Shown here in pieces: positions 1 through 9,496 of a DNA stretch of 64,000 nt. The position numbers and the translations under genes are program-made. How positions within the stretch are numbered: position 1 is the first letter of the stretch; the number at the start of each line of letters is the position of its first letter. The notes beneath the pieces are model-generated. The model saw only the letters and a list, made by a program, of their open reading frames with translations. It was not told where the DNA came from and made no database searches. Origin of the DNA: Nicotiana tabacum (lineage: Eukaryota > Streptophyta > Magnoliopsida > Solanales > Solanaceae); NCBI RefSeq assembly GCF_000715075.1, contig NC_134084.1:103210411-103274410 (forward strand). Direction: 5' to 3'.

Positions 1-215
1 AATTACCAACAATTGTTGAATTAAATCCTTCATGCAAAATGCGACATATTTTTGTATTTTTTATTAATTTAACAAATAAACATGCACAGACAAATACAAA
101 TAATTATCCAAAAATGTCACAAAATTCTCAAAATTGCACACCAAGGAAAATCATTTTATTTTGAATTTTTGGGAGTAATTCTTTCATAGGGCAAAAATCA
201 CGTGCTTACAATGCT

Positions 216-979
216 CTTTGACTGTTAGGTCAATGCTGATTTAAAAATAATAATTATTTAAATTTCACGTGGCAACTTCTTATTGGTCGAAATTAAAACA
301 TCTAACCTATTAGAAAGACTAACCCATATCTAACCATTTTTCGGACTAAGCCGCCCCAAACATTAACCCGACCCGAATAAAAAGTTAAAAAAAAAAAAGG
401 CGCGCCAGTTCCATCTAACTCTGGGTTATATACCCCTACTGTCATACTTTGGAACAAAAATACTCCTATTTTGGATGGAGTGTCACGTGGCAGCACCAGA
501 TTAAAACGACCCATTTCTTTTATTTACCCAACCCGTTTTAAAAAAAAAAACCACAACCAACCCCTTATTTAGTTTTTTTTTAAAAATTCAGTTTTCAAAA
601 AAAAAAATATTTTGTTAAAAAACGAAAATATTTTTTTCAGTTTTTACAAAAAAAAAATGCTTTAAAAAAATGAAAAAAATGTTGAAAATATTTTTTCAGT
701 TTTTTAAAAACGAAAATATTTTGCTAAAAACAAAAAAAGTCAGTTTTTACAACAAAAAAAATCAGTTTTTACAAAAAAAAAATGCTTTAAAAAATTTGAA
801 AGAAACGGATTTTTTTTTGTTTTGTAAAAACTAGAAAAAATAAAAAGAAGACTTTACTAAATTAGTAGACTACTGGTGCATTAGTTTAAAAAAATGAAAA
901 TATTTTGCAAAATATTTTTTTAAGTTTTACAAAAAAAATAATAATTATTTTTAATTCAGCATTGACCTAATGGTCAAAG
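216..979. repeat. Inverted-repeat element (MITE-like)
   Basis: A left arm at about 216-259 containing TTAGGTCAATGCTGA followed by an A/T-rich stretch is repeated in inverted orientation at about 938-979, where the core reads TCAGCATTGACCTAA. The arms match over roughly 40 bases with a few mismatches. The 680-base interior is very A/T-rich and carries several copies of a CAGTTTTTACAAAAA-like motif and long A or T runs. No coding capacity and no clear target-site duplication are visible. A MITE-type DNA transposon is the likely explanation, but the superfamily is not resolved. Confidence 0.5.
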
Positions 980-1529
980 GATATAAGTGAACCAAAAAAG
1001 TGGACGGGGATATTTTTAGCCAATAGGTGGATGAAGGGTATTTTTAAATCACTTTTAACCCTTTTCCGTATTTAAAAAGTGGACAAGTTTATTCTAATGC
1101 GAAAATATCGCCAAATATAACTTATAATTTGCATTCAGCATATACGACTATGGACGGCTTTTGTCTATTCTTTTCACTATGCTTTTTCTTTTAAGTCTCA
1201 TTCTAAATGCATTTTGTATATTCATGGTATTCTCTAAAAAACAACACACCACTGTTAAGTTAAAAGTGCAGATTTGAGGGAAAAAATCTATAATATGAAT
1301 GTGTGAAACCGACGCCTACCACATGATTTTTTTTTTGGTTCACGTAGCATTTTCTAAAATAAATTATACTTTTTTCCTTTTCAAATCCATTAATTTTTTA
1401 AATACTCCATTGTTTTGGCTAGAACTACTTTTTTTTATATGATCTTGCGGATTTTTGGATTCTATTTGGAGTTGAACGTCAAATCAAAATAGAACGTTGA
1501 ACTTATTACTTATACCACAGACATGTAGT

Positions 1530-1831
1530 GGGCGTTTGGACATAAAGAATTGTAAAATCCCCCAAAAGAAAAGTAAAAAAAAAAATCAAGTAAAAATGGT
1601 ATTTGAAAATTAGAGTTGTGTTTGGACATGAATATAACTTTGGGTTATTTTGAAGTTTTGTGAGTGATCTGAGTGAAAATTTTAAAAATCAGCTTTTTTG
1701 AGTTTTTCAAATTTTCAAAAAAATCCAAAATTCTTCAAGTGAAAATTAAAAAATTTATGAACAAACGCTAATTTCGAGAGAAAAGGCAAAAAAAATTCGA
1801 AAAAAATGATTTTTTTTATGTCCAAACGGGC
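1530..1831. mobile_element. Short MITE with GTTTGGACAT terminal inverted repeats
   Basis: The left end reads GGGCGTTTGGACATAA and the right end, reversed and complemented, reads GCCCGTTTGGACATAA, giving about 16-base terminal inverted repeats with two mismatches. The element is about 300 bp, A/T-rich and non-coding. A right-half relative is present at 42226-42390, which supports a dispersed family. A convincing target-site duplication was not found, so the superfamily is left open. Confidence 0.6.
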
Positions 1832-3418
1832 TCGTAATTTCTTCAAACGTTTTGTATTTATATTTCCAAGTCCTAATAATAAAGAAAAAAAGTTGTATGC
1901 ACAATTAAAAAGAATGCAGTGGCCTTCCTCTTTCTAAATTTGGTGTTGTCAATTGCAAATTCTGCATCAGCGTCAAACAAAGACCATGTTATTGCAGCAA
2001 CATAGAGCACACCCACAATAGTACTGTTTAGCCTTAAAAGATGCTACTTTTGTTCCCTTCATTATGTAAGCATAGAAGTTAATCAAGCTATAAATTGCAT
2101 AACAATGTGCAACTTTTTTATACCATCGGGGTAAAATGATCTACAACACGTAAATCTCCATATTAAGCCTAATTTGGTAATATATAAATAAAGTAAACAA
2201 TCTGCTATAACAAGTTAGAACACACTAATAGTGTAAAATATCAACAACACTATCAGCATATATAAGTTAAATTTATTACATTATCAGCAAGCAAATACAA
2301 TCTCCGCAGCATCAAGTTATTCAAGAAACATGCAGATTCTGATCTTTCATCGCATCTAATTGAGCTTGTGACTAGGAAAACCAAGGTGAACCATTTCTCA
2401 CCCTGTTGAGATAGCAATAATGCAGAAAACAGAAGTACAATTGGAGAAAAAAATGGCTGCCAAGGAAAAAAGAGAATATCAGTAATGGTTACATGCACCA
2501 GACACAACATATTAATTGCACCTTTATTTTACCACTTGAACGGCAGAAGAAGATAAGTGAAGCCTGAAGGTGCCCAGGACACCTTGCTGTTACTGAGTAT
2601 CCTTGCTAGTACAAGTTAGTTCCTTTAAAAGGCACAGGCTGGGTGTCATTTACTGAAACCTGAAGATTCCATAGGAAAAAGGGGGATAAGCACAGGTCGA
2701 ATAGTGGCAGATATAATATGAATGAAGCCTATAATGAATTGAATAAACATATATGGTGCCTTAGAGAGAAATCAGGGTATAACTGCGTCCTAAACTACAG
2801 TATGCTCCAATCAAGAAAAGGATAGAATTCCATGCACAAGTTTGTATTGCACGTTTAATCTCTAACTCCGTAAATAGAACAATACTTCTATGCAACTTCA
2901 CTGAAATTTTAAGGCTAAATATAACTCCAATGACTTTTCTTGTGCACAAAACTTGGGCAGACTTGCACACAAATGTGACCACGGGTTGATAAGTATGATA
3001 CCATATGTGAATATAAACCAGAACAGATTGAAATCCATATTCACAAACCTCAGAAATGACAAGCTGCTCTGCCGTAACTTCATTTCAGGAAGATACGTAA
3101 CCTAAATAAGGCACCAAGAAGTGGTACAGCAATAAGCTGCACAAACAAGTAAGAAGGCCGTGAAATCGACAAGGCCAAAGCTTTAGAACAGATAAAGAAT
3201 GAATAACGAGACCAAAAGAAAGCAAAATTAAGAAATAATTACTTTTTTGAAGATCAAGGACATTATCTTACTTGAGTATCAAAGTCCTCAAAGATTGTGG
3301 ATAACAGTGAGTAGCATCAAAAGTGCTTTTTAGTTTTTGGTGCTGTACGTCATCTTCTGAATGAAGAAGCTAACAACAGCATTGTTAGAGCCGAATAGGC
3401 TAACAAGTTGTATGTAAA
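1832..3418. other. 3' flank of the PPR gene, no gene recognised
   Basis: About 1.6 kb of A/T-rich DNA downstream of the PPR stop codon (the gene runs on the minus strand). Reading frames here are short (under 90 codons) and show no family resemblance. Part of 2.2-3.4 kb may be 3' UTR or alternative 3' exons of the PPR gene, because its base composition resembles the introns of that gene, but nothing in the sequence proves transcription. Confidence 0.4.
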
Positions 3419-6341
3419 CTAACAATGTCTTTGTTCAAGGATCATCAATGCTGATTGCAACACTTCTCTAGCCTTTCTATCTGGCGTACATCCAGCGGAT
3501 TCCATTTCACTATATATCTTGGGGACCTAACAAGCAACAACAAATTAGAGCCAAATAAATGCTGCTAAATATAGAAAAAGTTCAGTTAGCATATAATTTC
3601 CATGATTTCTACTCCCTTTTCTCACTGAAGCCAGAAAAGAAATCAAATCATTTATCTTTTTACCTGATCAAACTTCTTAGCCCTCATAAAAGCCTTCATT
3701 AAAGTACTATAAGTAACCACATCAGGAGTAATACCCTAGAAAAATAGCAGCACCACTATCAGCAAAGTTTATCTCAGGAAGTATGCCTGAGGAAAAGTTG
3801 GAAATGTTTAAGGACTTACCATCTCCCTTATGTGCTGGTAAATTGATAGTGCCTCCATATGCCTACCAGCAGTCCCGAAAGCATTGATAAGCACATTTAG
3901 CATTATAAGGTTTGGTTCCATTCCTTCGGCTTCCATTATCTGCAGAACCTTTACAGTCTGCTCACATAATCCCTGCACACAAGGCAAGAATATAAAAAAA
4001 AATGGAATATCCTCAAAGCTGCTTAAAGATACTATCTCAAAAGAAGTAATATGCAGGTGAAGGAAATATTAATTGCATAGATACAACAACAACAACAATA
4101 ACAACATACCAAGTGTATTCCCACAGTGTAGACTACAACAACAACAACAACGACCCAGTATAATCCCACAAGTGGGGTCTGGGGAGGGTAATATGTACGC
4201 AGACCTTACAGTGTAGACTGAAAAATGTAAAAAGAGACCTCAAGTATAAGGAGAACAAGAATACAAGCCATGCCAGAAATTAAGACAAAGTAAATGGAAG
4301 GCCGATGTTTAAGTCTCAACTCGACCCAAAAACTCTTTCTAAAGTTATCTAATCCAAGATTTGCACTACCATCGTATAAAGTGACAGAATTAAGTCATGC
4401 CACTGATCCCATGTTGAAAATATTCACATCTCAATGAAAGAATTTGCAATTTGAAGACACTCCCAGAGTCATTCCTCATACCATAATGTAATACATCCCA
4501 AAATCAATTTTTCTCTTCTTCTCTTACAACCTATGCTGTATCTCAACCAAAAAATAGATAACTGGGGACCAGGGGATAATCCGTCCATCAAATATTTCTC
4601 CCATTTCTTCACCCGACAACAAAATAATAAGGAACTAAATTAGCAATCAGTTAAAAAACTTGGATTGAATATTTGGAAGACCGTAGTTTCCTTACCTTCT
4701 TTCTAGAACAAACTATGTATTAATATCTTTTTGCACCCAACTATTCAGATATGCTTCGAACTAACATATTTCTTTAGTTGCGAAGAGAACCTAAAATGGT
4801 CAAATGCTACGAATTTAATCCAATTTAAAGACTAGGAACATGAAAGTCATGCACATACCAATCCTGAGAGATGGACTTTCAATCAGAAGACTACTTACCT
4901 GCGTGCTAAATCTCCAACTTTCAATCTATCTGCACACTAAGTCCCAAGGGCCCTCAGGCACCTTCCTCCACCCCCACACCCAAAATGGAAAAGAAGAAAC
5001 ATATTGAGGCTACGACCTACTCAACTAGTGCACACGTTTTCAGATAATCATTAACTATTTTATGTTTAAATATATAAGCAAAGGAACAGCACAACACCTC
5101 ACCTGCTGAGCATAGGCATGGGCCAGGACACAAAAGATGCTAGGTGAAAGCTGAAGACCTTCCAATTTCAGAGCATTTAAACAATACTCTGCATCCTGAA
5201 ATCTACCCTGCTGGCCATAAATATCAACCAAGACAGCGTAAATAGCCCCACTCTTGTGATGTCCTCTCCCTTGCATATTCTTGAGAATTTTATTAATAAC
5301 ATCCCACCTACCCTGCTCCACTAAATGGGTAATAATGATAATGAAGATCTTTGGATCAGGGTATAGTCCTTGTTCTTGCATCTCATCGAACAAATCTATA
5401 GCAGCATCAAGATGCCCAAACTTGCAATGCCACCGGATCAAAGAATTCCATGTTCGAAAATCAGGCTTTATGCCATCTCGGCGCATTTTTTCAAACACTT
5501 CTAAGGCCTCTCCCAACTCACCATACTTGCCAAAAGTATCAATGATGCTATTAAAGAGACGCTTATCCAATCGTAACCCCATCTCACGGATCTCTTCCAC
5601 AATGCCTAGTGCTTTTTTCCACATCCCATTGTCCCTATACAGTTCAATTATTTTACTATACACAAAAGAATTTAAACCATAACTTTCTCTCCTCATTTTG
5701 GAGACAATCGACCAAGTATCCTCCAACCGCCCAGCATTGACATAATACTCAAGCAAGATCTCATAAGTTTCTTGGTTTCTCTCAACATCCAAATCTTCAA
5801 GAAACATCAAGACCTTATCTGCTAGCCTTAAGAAGCCTTTTCGCAAGAAGCTCCTAAGTAACGCATTGACCACCTTTACCCCTGGCCTGCGACCAGAAGA
5901 TAACATTTCATGAAAGATTGCATCAGCTTCCAAGGTCCTGCCAACACTTCCAAGAGCAGCGATCAAACTGGAATAAGACAAATAATTTGCATGAAAACCC
6001 AAAGCCTCCATCTGGGAAAGCAACCCCATTGCCTTATCAACATCACCTTCACTACACAACTCACAAATGGATGCATTGTATAAATCATAAGAAATCTCCT
6101 CACCATTTATATGAAAACTCTGCTGCTCATTACTCGAGTAGTCAATGGTTCCAAAACGACAATTAACTAAAAAGCCACATCTTTTAGCTCTACTTTGCAA
6201 TATAAGCTGAATAGACGTATGTAGCATCTTGCGTTTGATTGGATCAACGTGATGCTTCAGATAAACAGGGACAAGATCCCACACACCATGACGGCATATA
6301 GCTGGACTGGATCTAAAAAGAAGATTTTGTCGCATCTGCAT
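3419..6341 (-). CDS. P-class pentatricopeptide repeat protein, organelle-targeted (4 coding exons)
   Basis: Spliced minus-strand gene. Coding exons: 6341-5103, 3972-3820, 3735-3664 and 3526-3419 (stop TAG at 3421-3419). All three introns have GT..AG ends and fall between codons, giving about 523 residues. The first ATG after the 5'-UTR acceptor is at 6341; the open frame extends only 10 codons further upstream, to the acceptor at 6371. After an Arg-rich N-terminus of roughly 80 residues, likely a transit peptide, come twelve contiguous 35-residue P-type PPR motifs from YDLYNASI to the motif ending GCTPD, then a short tail ending EQRHC. There is no E or DYW domain, so RNA binding, processing or translation in chloroplast or mitochondrion is more likely than editing. 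The tail (PDRKAREVL) recalls the CRP1/At5g42310 group from memory; orthology is not established. No disruption is seen. Confidence 0.93.
4085..4122 (-). mobile_element. Older SINE-like 3' tail in PPR intron 1
   Basis: A run of ACAACAACAACAATAACAAC followed by a decayed CCAAGTGTATTCCCACA looks like the reverse complement of a SINE 3' end with a TTG-repeat tail. It sits directly before the younger SINE copy and shares its target site. It is short and heavily decayed, so the call is tentative. Confidence 0.45.
4135..4207 (-). mobile_element. 5'-truncated TS-type SINE with 12-bp target-site duplication
   Basis: On the minus strand the insert reads from GTAAGGTCTGCGTACATATT through CCCCAGACCCCACTTGTGGG to a TTG-repeat tail, the hallmark 3' region of the tobacco TS SINE family as I know it. 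The 12-base sequence ACAGTGTAGACT flanks it exactly on both sides (4123-4134 and 4208-4219). Only about 73 bp are present, so it is strongly 5'-truncated. It lies in intron 1 of the PPR gene, in the same transcriptional orientation, and is inserted into or beside an older SINE tail. Confidence 0.85.
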
Positions 6342-7352
6342 GCTCTTTTGCAGGAAGTATGCTCGCTGCAACTAAAAATGGTTAGAGAGCCATTGCTATT
6401 AAAGAACTGTAATTTGTAAACAAAAGATGTATTCTTTCTTGCTATATCCACACAATCTTAACAGGTAACAAATGCAAAATTCTCCAGCGAACTGATGAAG
6501 TTAGCCCCAATAGGTTATTCTGCCACCAGGACAGATTACATATTTTTGGCTTTGATTAACTTCAGAAGTAAAATGAAATCTGTGGCTGCTAAGCTCCAAA
6601 GTGTTGTCAAGCTTGGCAATGTACACACACACACACACACATATAGCCCCTCCATTTCAATTTTATGGTAGTATTTGACGAGACACGCAGTTTAACAAAG
6701 AAAGATAGACTTTGAAACTTATGGTTTTAAACATGCTACAACATTTCTATGACAAGCATGCTATTAAGGATAAAAAGAAAATTTTGAAGTTAAATTGTTT
6801 CCAAATAGAGAAAAGTGTTGAAACATACTAATTCGGAAATAGACCCACATAAAATGGAATATAGGGAGGCAGGGAGTAACAAAATTGCTAACGACAGCTC
6901 CCCATTCACACACTTTATCAAACAGAGCAAAGGCAAGGCCAAAATGCTGCTAACATTTTTGGAATAGGCTGAGCTTTGGGAGTAATTAGCAAATGTCCAA
7001 CTTAAATCCCTTTTACAGATAATTTACAGAAAACTGAGGGTTCTGTTAGTAGCGGAACCAACCATGAGTCCAGCGCATAAGGTTAAACTCTATATATGTG
7101 TGTGTGAAAAATAGATTGATATTAGAATTAGATATGCTTTTCAAAAACCATACCCAGCTCAGAATTACAATTCTGAATTCGCCAATTGGCCACTGGTTCC
7201 GTAATGAATAACAGGAGACATAATCATTTGGTAAAGACATTAGTGATTTTTGTGTCCAGAAAGGGACGAAGGGAGAACTTACAGTTCTATTTCTGACTGT
7301 CGAAATTGATAAAATGGAGCAACTTTCCAGCCGAGGGAGGGTCCGTCCTTGA
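6342..7352 (-). other. 5' UTR of the PPR gene with a 5'-UTR intron
   Basis: Minus-strand donor GTAAGTTC lies at 7282-7275 and acceptor TTTTTAG ends at 6372, defining an intron of about 0.9 kb. The upstream exon (from about 7352 to 7283) has no usable ATG: the ATG in the frame just upstream reaches a stop within six codons. The intron includes an (AC)n microsatellite at 6622-6640 and otherwise featureless DNA. The exact transcription start is inferred from the TATA box, not seen. Confidence 0.6.
6622..6640. repeat. (AC)n microsatellite
   Basis: About nine uninterrupted AC units inside the 5'-UTR intron of the PPR gene. A likely polymorphic marker. Confidence 0.9.
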
Positions 7353-7379
7353 AACTTCTTTATTCTCCACTCAGCATAT

Positions 7380-7388
7380 CTTTTATAT
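7380..7388 (-). promoter_or_regulatory. Putative TATA box of the PPR gene
   Basis: The minus strand reads TATAAAAG here, about 30 bases upstream of the proposed start of the 5'-UTR exon and about 100 bases upstream of its splice donor. Spacing and motif fit a plant core promoter. No other core element was identified. Confidence 0.5.
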
Positions 7389-7730
7389 TAGCAAAAAGAA
7401 ATTGTGTTTCACAAAAATGTTGCTACATTTAATTTTGTCAAATTCTTGTTCCTTAATGGAGTAAATGCAGACCAATTTAACGTGAAAAAAGCTGTTTAAA
7501 AAATCTTATGTAAAACGTATACATAAATACTTTCAACCTAACGAAGAACATAAATTAATATTCTTATAAATACTCCTGTATTTCAAAAGGAATGAAAAGG
7601 TATGGTCAATATTTTAATTACAACTTACATTTTTTATTAAATAATTATGATAAACCATAATTTTATAAAAAAGGCTATTTTACTCCCAATAATAATAGTC
7701 ATATAAATTGGAATAGCCGGAGTATTATTT

Positions 7731-7989
7731 TGTTAAAGTAAAATGGTGTCTGAAAGAAATGAGAATAAAAAGAAAAAGTGTAAGGATATATTGAGCATTA
7801 GGGTTGTAGTTAGTAACGGGCATGTGAACGGCTTAGGAAGCTAAATAATAAGTGAGCTGAGATAAACAGATAAGATTAGAAGTGGGAAGAATAATTAATC
7901 GGATGGCCCAGATTGAGTCCCAATGGTTATAACAGTCAAACAGTGGGAAGGAGCTAGTTATTGAGAATCTGTTATCTCTTTCTCCTACT
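7731..7989 (+). repeat. Left part of the 5' LTR of retrotransposon E (start uncertain)
   Basis: The sequence left of the hAT element is the continuation of the LTR that resumes at 12397, because the hAT carries a perfect 8-bp duplication of CTCCTACT at both junctions. The LTR start cannot be fixed: the TG at 7731 is only a candidate, since the matching 3' LTR remnant (29912-30076) does not reach this far left. The interval contains no open frame of interest. Confidence 0.4.
7982..7989. repeat. hAT target-site duplication, left copy
   Basis: CTCCTACT directly before the hAT terminal TAATGCTGTA; an identical copy is at 12397-12404. Eight-base duplications are diagnostic of hAT transposition. 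Confidence 0.92.
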
Positions 7990-7998
7990 TAATGCTGT

Positions 7999-8205
7999 AT
8001 TTTGGGTCGGGGCCGGGCCTAAATGGGTCAGATGGGTCGGGCTTAGCGGGCTTGGGCTCTGGCGGTCCCGGGCCTCACGGTCCCGGACTTCGTGGGCTCA
8101 ACGGGTGGAATCAGCCCGTGACGGGCCTAAGCCCATATGGTCCTGGGCTAAACGGGCCGGGCTCGTGGGCTTAGCGGGCCTAACGGGCTTTTATATTGCC
8201 GGGCT
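7999..8205. repeat. GC-rich subterminal repeats, left end of hAT
   Basis: Dense short repeats of the type GGGCTTAGCGGGC and GGTCCCGGGC in DNA otherwise A/T-rich. Subterminal arrays of this kind are the usual transposase-binding region in plant hAT elements; binding here is inference. Confidence 0.75.
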
Positions 8206-8418
8206 TTTTTTAATTTTTTTTTTTAAGGCAATTTCTTGTAAACCATATCATAAATAATATATATGTAGAAATCTAATTATTAAAGTGTTTGACGAAAAAG
8301 TAAAATAACAAAACAATAGTAAAACTAAATTGCCATGCATAATAAATTAATAAGAAAGTACAACATGAAGCATAAATACGTCTCATAATTTTAAAATAAC
8401 ACAAATTGTTGAAATATC

Positions 8419-8613
8419 TTAAAGACGAATTTGCGGATAAATACCATCAACACAATACGTTATATGCCTCCTTAAAATGCATGTGGTACACCCTGAACGA
8501 AAATTTAAGACTCTTCCACAGTTCTTGCATTTTAATATTTGGCCTTCTTCATTTTCTTCAAGCACTTCATAGTAGTGCGAAACAAATAAGCGCACTCTTT
8601 CCGAACGAGGCAT
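8419..8613 (-). CDS. Short BED-type zinc-finger protein inside the hAT element
   Basis: A 64-codon minus-strand frame starting MPRSERVRLF at the ATG at 8613. It contains CKNCGRVLNF followed by an RRHITYC segment, that is Cx2C then Hx3C, the pattern of a BED zinc finger, the DNA-binding domain normally at the N-terminus of hAT transposases. Here it stands alone, downstream of the transposase on the same strand, with its own TATA box 121-129 bases upstream (8734-8742) and a pyrimidine-rich leader resembling that of the transposase. It could be a remnant 5' end of a second hAT copy joined by deletion, or a short DNA-binding protein. Expression is unknown. Confidence 0.5.
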   Translation of the reverse strand: MPRSERVRLFVSHYYEVLEENEEGQILKCKNCGRVLNFRSGCTTCILRRHITYCVDGIYPQIRL

Positions 8614-8733
8614 GATGTAACTTGAAAATTAAGATTGAGACTTGAAGTCTTGAAAATTGGAGATTGAGAGATTGAGAGAAATTTAGATTGAGAAATGAGT
8701 ATTGAGTATTGAAATGAAGAAGAAGGAGGAGGG

Positions 8734-8742
8734 TATTTATAG
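8734..8742 (-). promoter_or_regulatory. TATA box for the short BED frame
   Basis: Minus strand reads CTATAAATA followed by CCCTCCTCC, almost the same as the TATA region of the transposase at 12036-12044. The following leader is rich in TCTCAAT repeats, as in the transposase leader. Confidence 0.55.
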
Positions 8743-9086
8743 TGTTAGAGAAGGTTAGTTTTGTAAATTGAACAAAAAAACAGCTATTTGTGCAATATGA
8801 CCATTGGTGGTCATTGGGGGTGGGACCATCATTTTGAATTTTGAAAATTCTTGTTTTGTAGTATATATAGTATACTAGTATAGAATGTTATGTATATATA
8901 TTATATATATATATATATATATAGTATACTAGTATAGTATACTATATATAGTATGTTATGTATATATATTTCCAAATATAATTTCTTATAATGTTTTGTA
9001 GTATATATATAGATTTTCTTGTAGTATATATTGTATGTTATGTATATATATTACCTTATATATTTTCTTGTAGTATATATTGTATG

Positions 9087-9087
<1 letters not shown>

Positions 9088-9176
<89 letters not shown>
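9088..9176. repeat. Long (TA)n microsatellite
   Basis: About 44 uninterrupted TA units inside the hAT element, flanked on both sides (about 8880-9290) by imperfect copies of a roughly 50-60-base A/T-rich unit containing TTTTCTTGTAGTATATAT. Long frames of Tyr/Ile codons across it are artefacts of the repeat. Confidence 0.95.
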
Positions 9177-9179
<3 letters not shown>

Positions 9180-9496
9180 CTTATAAATTTTCTTGTAGTA
9201 TATATTGTATGTATATTGTATGTTATGTATATATATTACCTTATATATTTTCTTGTAGTATATATTGTATGTTATGTATATATATTATAGCTTATAAATA
9301 ATTGCAAGTTAAAGACAAAAAAATATTGCAAAAAGGTATTCAAGGGCATGTCTTATAATTTTTATTACCAAAAATGGTATATCTTTCTTAGTCTTCCTCT
9401 CCCCAATGGAATGAGCACAACAAGGTACTAATACCACCATTAAAAGGGAAAAAAACTAAAAAAAGATATGCCAAAAAGTACAAGGTACACCATAAT

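Noticed and set aside
5281..5682. Plus-strand frame of 133 codons opposite the PPR gene
   Set aside because: Antisense shadow of the PPR exon; it has no features of its own and the PPR motifs explain the reading.
8991..9301. Open frames of about 70-100 codons rich in Tyr and Ile
   Set aside because: They are translations of a (TA)n microsatellite and its A/T-rich flanks; no gene.
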